Source of the DNA: Catonia carolina | Lineage: Eukaryota; Arthropoda; Insecta; Hemiptera; Achilidae | DNA length: 64,000 bases | Assembly: GCA_035578175.1 (NCBI GenBank) | Contig: JAQMRL010000001.1 | Coordinates: forward strand, 375,911,220 to 375,975,219 | Direction: 5' to 3' | Shown here: positions 34,535 to 44,159 of the stretch, in pieces | Numbering within the stretch: position 1 is the first letter of the stretch | Layout of the letters: each line of letters begins with the position of its first letter | The notes under the pieces: model-generated | What the model was told of the DNA's origin: nothing | What the model saw: only the letters and a program-made list of their open reading frames with translations | Database searches by the model: none | Position numbers and translations under genes: made by a program

Positions 34535-34675
34535 ACACACAGACCAATCGCTAAAAACATTTTTTTTGGGTTCAGGGGGTCTGAAAACGTATAGATCCGG
34601 TGAAAACTCGATTTCTTAAAATCGACATGAAAACAATACTTTCCTTCCTATATATTCATATAGGCAAGAGAAAGT
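33687..34675 (-). mobile_element. Helentron-like repeat, longest complete copy
   Basis: It starts tctggtgtgaaacactcaca and has the subterminal motif actttctcttgcc at ~33709. It ends with the exact inverse motif ggcaagagaaagt at 34663-34675. The CA microsatellite (34472-34542) is long and interrupted by CAGA units. This copy shows the family features best: 13 bp subterminal inverted repeats, hairpin outside one of them, and a microsatellite inside. Confidence 0.65.
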
Positions 34676-34926
34676 AATAATACAAAAAGCACTTTTGTCA
34701 CAACATGTCAAAAAATTAAAATTACTGAATTTGTCACGTATTTGTATTTGATTTATACTTTTAGTTTTTAACAAGCAATAATTACAGGAAAAGTAATGAA
34801 GGTTTGATTTGAAAAAATAATTAAAATATTTATTTGTTTTATAATTAAACATAAACAAATAACAAAATTATACTATATGACAACCGTATGTGAGCCTATT
34901 TTCAGTAGTATGTCAGTGTAAGGTAA

Positions 34927-35686
34927 TACAGTACTGTCGAACTTCCATTTAATGAATTTCTCCATTTAACGAAGTTCAGTGCCATCCCCTAGGCAATCGT
35001 ACTACTTTCATAGCTTTATTTATTTCTATTTAACAAGAAAAATTTCTATATCTTGAACTCGTTAGATGTACCAAGGTCATTTAAAAGCAAGAGTGATGAC
35101 TTATCGCCTGAACAGTTTTGAGAGAATCGTAAACAAGTGATAACTAATCACCATCCTAGCAATTCGAGGGAATTGAACGCATCAATAGTTCTTACAATTT
35201 CTACTTTATATCACTTTATCACATTTGGTTACAGTGACAGTTCCGATTAAATTTTTGTTTACATACCGGGGTACATTTATTACACTATTCTGTGTACGCA
35301 GTCGGGTTGCTTCATTATTATGAGTGTTGTGGTTTTTAGCATTCCTGAAATGACAAATTTGTGATTCTTATTTGTCGTGTTTATTGGTTATTAAATGTCT
35401 AAGTGTAAGTGTTTTAAGTTTAAGTGATAAGTTACAAATTATTGCGGAAGTGGACAAAGGTGGAAAAAAAAATATTTAGCAAATTGTTTCGGGATACCAA
35501 CAAATTCGCTACCCACCATTTTGAAAAATCACAAAAAATTATTATTTATTCTCTACCAATAATGCACATACAATAAATGTAGTGATATGCCGTTAGCACA
35601 AGGATTATTCCATATACCAAAGTTTACATTTAATAAACTTTTTTGGAAGTCCCGTGATGATTCGGTATGTGGAAGTTCGAGTGTAT
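34927..35686 (+). mobile_element. pogo/Tigger-like transposon remnant
   Basis: The left end gtactgtcgaacttccattt and the right end (inverse of gtatgtggaagttcgagtgt) form an imperfect inverted repeat like those of pogo/Tigger elements. Inside at ~35396-35540, interrupted frames read MSKCKCFKFK, then LQIIAEVDKGGKK and GIPTNSLPTILKN-like pieces. This is the N-terminal CENP-B/Psq-type helix-turn-helix of jerky/Tigger transposases. The catalytic part is missing. Confidence 0.6.
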
Positions 35687-35779
35687 ATCAGTTTATAAAT
35701 CTGATTTTAATTAAAAAATGAAAAGAGAATTCTTGCATATCATTCATGAGGATAGTAAGTGGCAATAACTAGTACAGTA

Positions 35780-36330
35780 ACAGCTCTAATTTTCGAATCC
35801 TTGGGGTCAGTATGTTTCCTGTTATTGGAAATTTCTGGATAATAGAAACTTGTTTTCGGTGCACGTAAATTGGTCATGAAAAACAGTCATTTCTTAGTAC
35901 TGTACCTAAAATATAACTTTATATTTTAATTAATAATTTTTACACTGTTACATTTAAAAAAAACACTTACATTTTATATTTGTTAATTATTCACTTCCTT
36001 CCAAATTAATAAAATCACACGCTATAACTTACATATACAATAACATTTCAAAAATACGTGGTACAGTGAAACTTAAAAACAGTAACATATAAAAACTTCT
36101 TTGTCTACAGAACATTAAAGCAAAACATAGATAAATTATATTGTTCGTTTCACTGGTTTTTAAAAAAAATATCATGAGTGTCCGACCCGACTGCCTGATA
36201 CATGATGATCGTTTTTGAATAAATTTTGAATGACACTTATGTAGTTGCAAAACTTCCCGAGCTGAATAGCATTTCTCACCTTCAACAAAAATGTTAACAG
36301 CGTTGTAAAAGTGTCTGCAGCATTACTTCA
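35780..36330 (-). repeat. Possible second pogo-like relic
   Basis: The segment ggaaatttctggataataga at ~35829 resembles terminal sequence of pogo-type elements, and minus-strand frames near 36020-36320 look coding in parts (FVEGEKCYSARE, LQLHKCHSKFIQKRSS). No full domain can be named. Confidence 0.3.
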
Positions 36331-37385
36331 TGAAACGTTCACTTTTCTTGAATATTTCTTCATCTGACGATAATAGTTGATGTTGCAAAAATAACATCAT
36401 AAGGAAAATGAGTGAACAAGTGTTATGCTACAATATTATGTATATGTAGTTCTTGTTGTAGAACTGCAGTGCCGTGAAAGCCGTTTCAATGTTGTTCGAT
36501 TTTTTTTCGTTTGAAAGTATGCCAGTTAATAGAATGTTCCAGATGATAGATTGTCAGATATCGGTGCTTTTCCCTAGACAGCTCTTTGTTGCCAATTTAA
36601 ATCACCTAAATGGCAATGAAGTAGTGATCGCAAACTTAAAATTTGGCATGCCAGATTGATCCATGTATCTCATGACATCTGCTGATGCCCCTGTATGGGA
36701 GATGCAATTGTATATTGATAATCTGACATGTTTTGTTGGATTGCATCTGCTGCGTAGCTTTCCATTGTTGGTTTACGTTATTTGTAGGAGATGAAGCAAT
36801 GATCATGTGACTTCAGAATTGGGCATGACCAATTGACTGATTCTGTTTCATATCTTGTGCCATTCTTTGCACCATTTTGTAAAGGGACAAGCAATGATAA
36901 TGGATAAAGGTGAAAGTAATGAAAAATATTCATAAAAACATAGGTGTAGAAAAGTCATGGTTAGTGAAAGATTTCAACTCCTTTGAAATAAATCCATACT
37001 GAAATTCTTGTAGCAATAATTATGAGGCAGATTTTGGTTAGTTTTGTTTTTAATAGCAAAATTCTTAAGTTAGTATTGCTCACCGGCAATAGTAATGAGA
37101 CAACTCAAAAAATTGAAAATTTTCAGTTATGTCACTAGATTGTTTTTTTCCTATATTCTACATCGCTTTAATATTGACAAAATTATTTATACAGGACACC
37201 AAAATGTAGCATTAGTGTCGTTACTCGGGAGAAACACAATTTTATAATGCATGATTTCATAAAAAATAATGTAATTCAAGTAGTGCCGGTATTGCTTTTT
37301 TTCAGTTCTGTAAAACATTTGTTCGTACTTTAATGTGGCTTATTTAGAGTCATATTATAGCAGAAATATAATCAGTATTAAATAA
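36331..37385. other. No gene; decayed mariner-type arm at ~36885-37100
   Basis: 36885-37100 is a worn relative of the inner part of the mariner arm at 2104 (aaaacataggtgtagaaaag, tagtgaaagattt, taaatccatactgaa). A matching inverted piece lies at 40440-40800, so both may belong to one old element now split by later insertions. Confidence 0.4.
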
Positions 37386-37626
37386 TAGAATGAACAGCCA
37401 AACAAAAATTTTATATAATACTCACCTCAAAGTATTACATCATCTAGACATATTTCGTATCACATGGAGACGTCTTCAGGATAACACCATTATATGTTTT
37501 GCGTGATAAGTATGATGTTCATCCTGAGGATGTCTCCTTGTGAGATGAAATATGTCTAGATGTTGTAATACTCAGAGGTGAGTATTATACATAATTTTTA
37601 TTTGGTTGTTCATTCTATTTTAGTAC
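37386..37626. repeat. Hairpin MITE (~240 bp)
   Basis: The left arm tagaatgaacagccaaacaa ... atctagacatatttcgtatc is mirrored by the right arm gatgaaatatgtctagatgt ... tttggttgttcattcta. Almost the whole element folds on itself, with a centre near 37500. Confidence 0.75.
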
Positions 37627-37758
37627 GTGCTAACAAAGGAAATAATGTTTAATAAAACAATTAGTATTAAATATAATAACTTAATTTTAGTTTAGTCTAA
37701 CATTTTACAAAGATTGTTTAAAACAAAACATTGTTGTGGTACAACCACGGTTACTATA

Positions 37759-38504
37759 CTAGACGGTAGTGGTCATTCGCAGCTGCTGTGAGATATAAGA
37801 TGACGTAATCTGGTCCCCAACAAGTTGGCCAGTATAAGTGATATAAGGATTTTCGCATTGTTTTTTTAAACATAACAGTTTAGGTATATTTACACGGGAA
37901 ATCGATTTTAATTTTAATAATTCTTCGTTTGCGGCCTGAAGTTTTTTTCTAAGTAACTTGTGTTTTTCTTTTAATTCGGCATTTTCACGTTTTAAGAGAT
38001 CAGTTTCCTCTGACTGCGCAACATTAAAATTTGGTGGCATTAAAATTCTTAATTAAAACGAGGCCTACCTTCCTCTACGGCTATCCCTTTATTTTGTGAA
38101 CTGCCTGTGTTGTGATTGGATGATGAGTTTAAAATATCATAAACTTCCGTACAAGCATATTGTTTCTCTGCTTGATTTTTACGTTCACTACAAGTCAGGT
38201 TAATCGGATGTAGAACGGGAATACAAATCAGCAAATTTAAATGTGGGACTGAATTCGTTCTTAAGACACGTTATAATGGAAGATATAGCAACTCGTACTT
38301 TAAATCGTGTACATAATCCGATTTGTCAAAATGTACTAAACACACGCGACCACTATCAGCAGAAAATGAATTGGCCCACTTACAAGCATTTATTCACTTC
38401 AATCTAGTTTCAATGGCCTTTGGAAAATGGTAAAACTTATAATGCCCCAACTCCTTTTAGTGTCTATTGTGATTAGAACACCCGGCAATCGCACAACACA
38501 CCAT
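37759..38504 (-). pseudogene. Truncated P-element protein: THAP domain and leucine zipper
   Basis: Read from 38504 leftwards, MVCCAIAGCSNHNRH gives the first half of a THAP zinc finger (Cys-x4-Cys). It is followed by a stop, then KFYHFPKAIETRLK and RVCLVHFDKSDYV, which supplies the Cys-x2-His pair. Later frames continue NTGSSQNKGIAVEEGRPRFN and a coiled coil with leucine heptads (LLKRENAELKEKHKLLRKKL, 38040-37900). The catalytic part of a P transposase is absent. Several stops and a frame change break it. Known P proteins have exactly this THAP plus zipper N-terminus. Confidence 0.8.
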
Positions 38505-38524
38505 TATTAAAGACTAGTAAAGTA

Positions 38525-39869
38525 CTGGGTGAGCATAAAGTCTTACCCTGATTATAAAATTTTATTACAGAATAATCGTTTGACGTAATAATTTAAATCT
38601 GGCGCTGTTACATAGGTTATTGTTAGTAGATTTTGTGACCAATAGATGGCGCTAGTGCTCCTCAACAATGACATGGTCTGTTAGTTCACGTTAGTTGCTG
38701 GCGAAATGGCGTTGAAGCAGGAGAAAGCACAATGTGTGCTTTGGTTTCACGAAACGAAATCGCCCATCAGTGTTCAACGTAATTTTCGGGCTTTTTACGG
38801 ATGCAGCCCTCCTGATGTTAAATCAATAAAGCGATGGTATGAAAGGTTTAAAGAAACAGGCAGCGTTGAAGATCTTCCTAGAAGTGGCAGGCCTAGTGTG
38901 AGTGAAGCAACTGTTGATCTTGTTCGGGAATCGTTTCAACGGAGTCCGTCTAAATCAACTCGTCAAGCATCACGTGAACTTCAAATACCGCAAGCAAGTG
39001 TGGTGAAAATTCTTCATAAAAGGCTTAGGTTGCATGCTTATAAAGTGCAAATCATGCAGGCCTTGCAACCGAATGATTTGCTGAGACGTGCAGAATTCGC
39101 AACTGAGATTCTCAACAGGATTGACGGCGCTAACGATTACTTAAATCGCATATGCTTTACCGATGAATCCACCTTTCATGTCAGTGGAATGGTAAATAGG
39201 CATAATGTCTGTATATGGGGATCAGAGAATCCACATGCTACTGTACAGTTACAGCGAGACAGCAAAAATGTGAATGTTTGGTGCGGCCTCATGCATAATA
39301 AGGTTTTCGGGCCGTTTTTCTTCACGGAAAACACCATTAACGCTAACATTTACTTAGATGTTTTGTAACAGTTCATTGCACCACAGTTAGAAGAATATCA
39401 ACCATGGATAATTTTCCAGCAAGATGGGGCACCACCCCACTGGGCTTTGATAGTGCGTAATTTCCTGGATGAAACATTTCCGGATCGGTGGATTGGAAGG
39501 GATGGTCCAACACCCTGGCCACCCCGCTCTCCAGACATTACTCCCCTTGACTTTTTTTTCTGGGGCTATATCAAGAATAGAGTCTTCGCCACACCAGTTG
39601 CTGACATTGACAAACTGAAGGCTAGGATACAAGCTGCTGTGGGTACTGTGACAGAACACATGTTACAAAACACCTGGCGGAAACTGAAATACCGCTTCGA
39701 CATTCTCCGAGCTACCAAGAGGGCACACGTTGAAGTTTACTAATGTAAGTAATCTTAAAAAAAACTATTAACACTAACCTATGTAACAGCATCAAATTTA
39801 AATTATTATGTCAAACAGTTATTCTGCAATAAATTTTTATAATCAGGGCAAGACTTTATGCTCACCCGG
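38525..39869 (+). mobile_element. Nearly intact mariner-type element nested in P copy 1
   Basis: Flanked by TA (38523-38524 and 39870-39871). The ends ctgggtgagcataaagtctt and the inverse of agactttatgctcacccgg begin inverted repeats of ~100 bp with attataaaattttatta-type inner sequence. At 1345 bp it has the size of an autonomous mariner. The host site lies just outside the THAP start of the P derivative. Confidence 0.85.
38706..39743 (+). pseudogene. Mariner-type transposase with one internal stop (345 codons)
   Basis: The frame opens MALKQEKAQCVLWFH with the N-terminal HTH, has the linker LPRSGRPS at ~57-64 and a second HTH around residues 85-110. The catalytic Asp residues are Asp153 (CFTDESTFH), Asp240 (FQQDGAPPH) and Asp282 (SPDITPLDFFFWG), with 41 residues between the last two. 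A single TAA at 39366-39368 (after NIYLDVL) interrupts the frame; the next codon is Gln. A CAA-to-TAA change would explain it. The rest reads through to a normal C-terminus at 39743. It is distinct in sequence from the enzyme at 3026. Confidence 0.88.
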
Positions 39870-40084
39870 TATTTCTAAACGTATTAAGACTAGTAAACAT
39901 CACAGACTGACGCTGTATGTTTTTTGTGTCGGCTGTCGCTGGTGACCAGTGACATCAGAGGGTGTGAATTTGTCACTGCACTTATTGTTGATGATCACTA
40001 CCGTCTAGTAAAGTAACCGTGGGTGCAACTCAAATTAGGGTTTCTGTCTTTTGGGTAAACCCACTCTAATATTCTAGTATTCCC

Positions 40085-40250
40085 GGTTCTATTTCCAATT
40101 AGGTCTGGCATTATTTCATCGCTTATTTGTATTTGTCACCCTTCATCTTCACAATACTGCAAAAAAAAATTAATTAACATTTTTTTGTAATTTTTCATCA
40201 ATACTGCGTTAGCAGTATTTTCAGAACAGTCAAACATAAAATAAAAAACC
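40085..40250 (+). repeat. SINE family B, tail part
   Basis: Contains aggtctggcattatttcatc, gtcacccttcatcttc and gcgttagcagtattttcaga ... acagtcaaacataaaa, the body and tail of family B as in 58046-58205. The tRNA-like head is mostly lost. Confidence 0.6.
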
Positions 40251-40439
40251 CTAATACCCAGTTAATCATGTCATTATTGCTTTACTATATCGGTAAGAGT
40301 GTATGTTTATAAAATACTAAAATTAATGTTGATAAAAAAAATTACTGACTTTCTTAAACTTAATTTTTAAAATTTTGTTTCACTGTTATTAAAAAATCTT
40401 ATTTATTGAGATCTGTTGCCAGCGAACAGTGTTAAGTTT

Positions 40440-40800
40440 TTATCATAACATTTTACTCAGAATTAAATTCTCTGCAATACTCGTTATGAACTCTTATTTA
40501 CACATTAGCAGTAAAGCAGTTAAATTCATGTCAAATCTTAAAAATGTTTCTTAAGACCCTCAATCAATTTTTCAAAAACAATGAAAATACTGCTATTTGG
40601 CGCATTATTAAAAAAAAATCAGGTGTAGTAACCTATATAGGTCTACCAAATTTGCCCCATACAATAATTATTGCTTCAAGAATTTTAACTTTTATTTTGC
40701 TATGAGAGCAGAAATCAGGAGGAAATCTTTCACTAGCTGAAACTTGGTAATGAACCATTTCCAGGTCTATGTTTATATAAACTTTTTTTAATTTTCATTG
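40440..40800 (-). repeat. Decayed mariner-type terminal arm
   Basis: ctcagaattaaattctctgc, gaaatctttcactagctgaa and ggtctatgtttatataaact match, with many changes, the right arm of the element at 2104-4616. No functional parts remain. Confidence 0.45.
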
Positions 40801-42109
40801 GTAGAATCCTGAATTTTCTTTTTACTTCATGGAACACAATGTGGAAATAAATGAAATTTTAACTACTTTAAGAAATTCAAACTGTTAAATTATGATAAAT
40901 GATGACACGGTTGTCAGTAGTTATTTATATGTGTTTCTGTACTGGTATGGTTTGGTTTTTATAATGTTTTGTATTCTGGTATTTAAACAAATATTAGACG
41001 TTATTGTTTCTATATATATATGTTTCTAGAACAGACAGATGTTCATTAATGAATTATTTTTTCACATGTATACTGAATCGTTCTAATTTATGGCCTATTT
41101 TATTTTTAACTGAATTTTCAAATGAGGGTTATTGGATTTATGAAAATGACAGGTGTAAGTGTGGGACTAATTTTTTATATTTTTAATCACCATTACTACA
41201 TTAATTTGTAAAATTTAGAAGTTAGTGTTGAAATTGTTATAGAGTGAATTTATGTAATTTTTTATTCAATCTCTAAGGTGGAAATGTTTAAGTATATTAT
41301 TAATTTTTGTGTAATTTAAGATCACATGTTGTAATTATGATCAGCAATGCAAGATATAAAAGAAATAATTCTTGATTATGAAATTAATAGAATGAACTGC
41401 TGTTTTTACCTAGTTGACACCCATGGAATGCAATTACTGTTATTAATTAGAATTTGTTAGCAAAAAATAATTCAATTAGCTGTATGATTTTTTTAGTTTA
41501 AAATTTAAATTAAAAAATTATGTCACTTTACTTTATTTAATAAAGTTGTATTAAAAGTTTGGTTACTATTGTAAGGTTCAAATTATTAAGTAATAGTTGT
41601 AATTATTACTAGTGGTACACGGTGCGTGTGCTACACCTAAGAAAAGAACTCATGTTTTTAATGGAAAATATGTAGTTAAATTTATTTATTTTATCTTAAT
41701 GGTAGGGGATAAACAATGTTTTCGGTTTTTCTATTTGATGTACATTGTTTATCTCCTAGTATTAAGACAGCTTGAATATTCTGCTGCATCTATTTCCATA
41801 CTTTCCTATAATTGTGAAAATCTTATCTGTGTCTTTACATGGATTTTTAGAAATATTAAATCATGGCAAGAAATTATAATACCGGGTATAACAATAAACC
41901 TATTTAAAACTTTCACTGTGGGTGTGTACCTGCCAAACTACCTTAAATTTATTTCATAATTATGTTCATTTCAAAAGATGACAGAAAATGACTGGAGAGT
42001 ATACCAGAAAACGGCAAACACGTAAATCTACAGAAAACATTGTAAAAATACTTCTCTGAGATATGAGAGATACAAAGTGTACATTTCATCCCTTGCAAAT
42101 ACATAGCAG
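40801..42109. other. No gene recognised
   Basis: Open frames at 41004-41186 and 41612-41959 are rich in Phe, Ile and Tyr, as random AT-rich DNA would give. No domain is seen. Confidence 0.4.
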
Positions 42110-42570
42110 GTGAAAAAAAGTGAGAATATCTTGTGGTATATGTTCTCTGTTCTTCTGTAAGGTGTAGAGACTTGGACTTTAAACAGGACAACTGCACACT
42201 GGCTTAAGGCTTTCGAACTGTGGTTGTATAGGGGAATATTGAGAATGTTTTTTGGATGCAGAAAGTCACTGGTGTTGAAATTTTATTGAGAGTGAACAAG
42301 GGTCAGGAATTAGTCAAAATTGTTAAGTGCCATAAGCTGCAATACCTTGGTCATATAATGAGGAATAAAAAAAAAAGATATACTGCAGCGCATTCTGCAG
42401 GAGAAGATAGAGTGAAAGTTAAATCCAGGTAGAAGAATTTCCTGGCTCACCAATCTGAGGACATGGTTCGGTAAGAGCTCCACAGAACTGTTCCGGATTG
42501 CGACTAGTAAGGTCAAAATGATAATCACCAACATCCGAACTGGATAGACATGACAAGAAGAAGGTGTACT
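42110..42570 (+). pseudogene. LINE reverse transcriptase C-terminal remnant
   Basis: Frames read GVETWTLNRTTAHWLKAFEL then WLYRGILRMFFG, KCHKLQYLGHIM and finally RRISWLTNLRTWFG, LFRIATSKVKMIITNIRTG. This is the characteristic end of the endonuclease-reverse transcriptase of insect non-LTR elements. At least two frame changes and stops break it. Only the 3' end is present. Confidence 0.75.
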
Positions 42571-42608
42571 GTGGTCCGCATGCCGGTTATCCCCAACACA
42601 GTATATAC

Positions 42609-43536
42609 CAGGGTTACTTTACTAGATGGTAGGGATCATAAACAATATGCGCAGTGACAAGCCCCTGACATCATCTGGTCACCAGCGACAGCTGACATAT
42701 GCATGATGCTTATGGTGTCGGTCTGTGATGTTTACTAGTCCTAATATGGTCTGTAATACTTTACTAGTCTTCAATAATGGTTTTTTGTGCGGTTGCTGGG
42801 TGTTCTAATCACTATAGACACTGAATGGAATTGGGTATTAAGTTTCACCGTTTTCCAAAGGCCAGTGAAACTAGATTGAAGTGGATAAGTGCTTGCAAGG
42901 AGGCCAATTCATTTTCTACTGATAGTGGTCGCATTTGTTCAGTAAACTTCAACAAATTGGATTATGTACGCGATTTTTAAAGTCCGAGTTGCTATATCTT
43001 CCATTAAAACGTGTTGTAAAAATGAATTCAGTTCCACATTTAAATTTTGCGATTTGTAGTGCCGTTCTACATCCGGTAAACCCGACTTGTAGTGAACGGA
43101 AAAATTGATCAGAGAAACGATACACTCATAATAAGGAAGTTTAAGATATTTTAAACTTGCCATCCAATTACAACACAGGCAGTTCACAAAATGTAGGGAT
43201 AGCTGTAGAAGAAGGTAGGCTTCGTTTCAATGAAGAACCGCCAAATTTGAATGTTGCGCAGTCAGAGGAAACAGATCTCTTAAAATGTGAAAACGCCAAA
43301 TTAAAAGAAGAAAACAAGTTACTTAGAGAAAAACTTCAGGCCGCAAATGAAAAATTGTTGAAGTTAAAATCGATTTCTCGTGTAAACATGCCTGAACAGA
43401 TGTTTGTAAAAAAAAATGCAATAATCCTATCGTCACTACGCACCAGCTGAATTGTTGGGGACCAGACTACGTCGTCACTCATATTATATCTCACAGCAGC
43501 TGCGCGTGATCGCTACCATCTAGTATAGTTACCGTG
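42609..43536 (+). mobile_element. P-type deletion derivative (copy 2) with perfect 8 bp target duplication
   Basis: The left end cagggttactttactagatg and the inverse right end (catctagtatagttaccgtg) form the ~31 bp terminal repeat. The sequence gtatatac flanks both sides (42601-42608 and 43537-43544). It is 928 bp long and collinear with copy 1 once the mariner insertion there is removed, so both derive from one internally deleted ancestor. Confidence 0.88.
42777..43450 (+). pseudogene. Truncated P-element protein: THAP domain and leucine zipper
   Basis: ATG at 42777 gives MVFCAVAGCSNHYRH, then TGA. From the next codon, MELGIKFHRFPKASETRLKW continues the THAP fold to GRICSVNFNKLDYVRD, in which the zinc-binding His of copy 1 is Asn. 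After a frame change, 43157-43450 encodes NTGSSQNVGIAVEEGRLRFN and a leucine-rich coiled coil (LLKCENAKLKEENKLLREKL). The stop after NHYRH is at the same codon as in copy 1. No catalytic domain follows. Confidence 0.8.
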
Positions 43537-43685
43537 GTATATACTGTGCTTTGCACTGAAAGTGTTAAAAATGCACCCTTCCGAGGCTACCAATGAGCCT
43601 ACATACAATGCGGGCACAATTTCTGGTATTTAATGAAGCAAATTGATTATAGATATATTATGTAATTGATATTAAATCCAAATTT

Positions 43686-43808
43686 GTTATGCTGCACATG
43701 TATTTTAAGAATTAAATGTTTTTAAATTGGAAAATAGTTTTTAAATGTATGTTTAAAAACTGTTTTCTAATTAAAAAACATTTGATTCTTAAAATACATG
43801 TGCAGCAT
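43686..43808. repeat. Near-perfect hairpin, ~120 bp
   Basis: gttatgctgcacatgtattt at the left is exactly inverted at the right end (aaatacatgtgcagcataac), and the inner part (aagaattaaatg ... catttgattctt) also pairs. It lies directly before the SINE at 43832. Confidence 0.75.
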
Positions 43809-43831
43809 AACAAATTTCAAACGTATGTTTG

Positions 43832-44150
43832 ACCCACCGGGTTGGTGTAAAGGTAAAGTCGTTGTCGCGAGTCAGTGTTTAACAGCTGATTTTTGGAGAC
43901 GAAAGTTCCTGGTTCAAATCCTAGTAAAGGTAGTTACTTTTATGCAGTTTTGACAGTGGTTACCAGAGTACTTTGATGGTTGGGGTTCAATTAACCATAC
44001 TCTCTCAGGAATAGTCGGCCTTGGTCTGTACAAGACTACACCTTATTTACTCGTCATACACATCATCCTCATCTCACTGGGTCGTGGAGTTGCTTATTGT
44101 TCTGAATTGAACAGATTGCAACGTACTCACATTAGGGATTAAAAAAAATT
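43832..44150 (+). repeat. SINE family D, full length with 9 bp target duplication
   Basis: The head acccaccgggttggtgtaaa with ggttcaaatcctag is tRNA-like (B box). The body follows with tttgatggttggggttcaat, gtctgtacaagactaca and catcatcctcatctcactgg, and the 3' end is agggattaaaaaaaatt. The flanks gtatgtttg at 43823-43831 and 44151-44159 are a direct repeat. This is the best reference copy for the family. Confidence 0.85.
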
Positions 44151-44159
44151 GTATGTTTG

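Larger units (their letters stand above)
37746..40021 (-). mobile_element. P-type deletion derivative (copy 1), interrupted by a mariner-type element
   Basis: The terminal inverted repeats begin cacggttactatactagacg and extend ~31 bp. The flanks ggtacaac (37738-37745) and ggtgcaac (40022-40029) are an 8 bp target duplication with one mismatch. A 31 bp TIR with 8 bp duplication is the P-element signature. Removing the nested element (38525-39869) leaves ~0.93 kb, the same size as copy 2 at 42609-43536. Confidence 0.85.

Noticed and set aside
34472..34542. Long CA repeat as an independent microsatellite locus
   Set aside because: It lies at the same place in each Helentron-like copy and is therefore part of that element.
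39387..39659. A 90-residue minus-strand frame
   Set aside because: It is the complement of the catalytic end of the transposase at 38706-39743.
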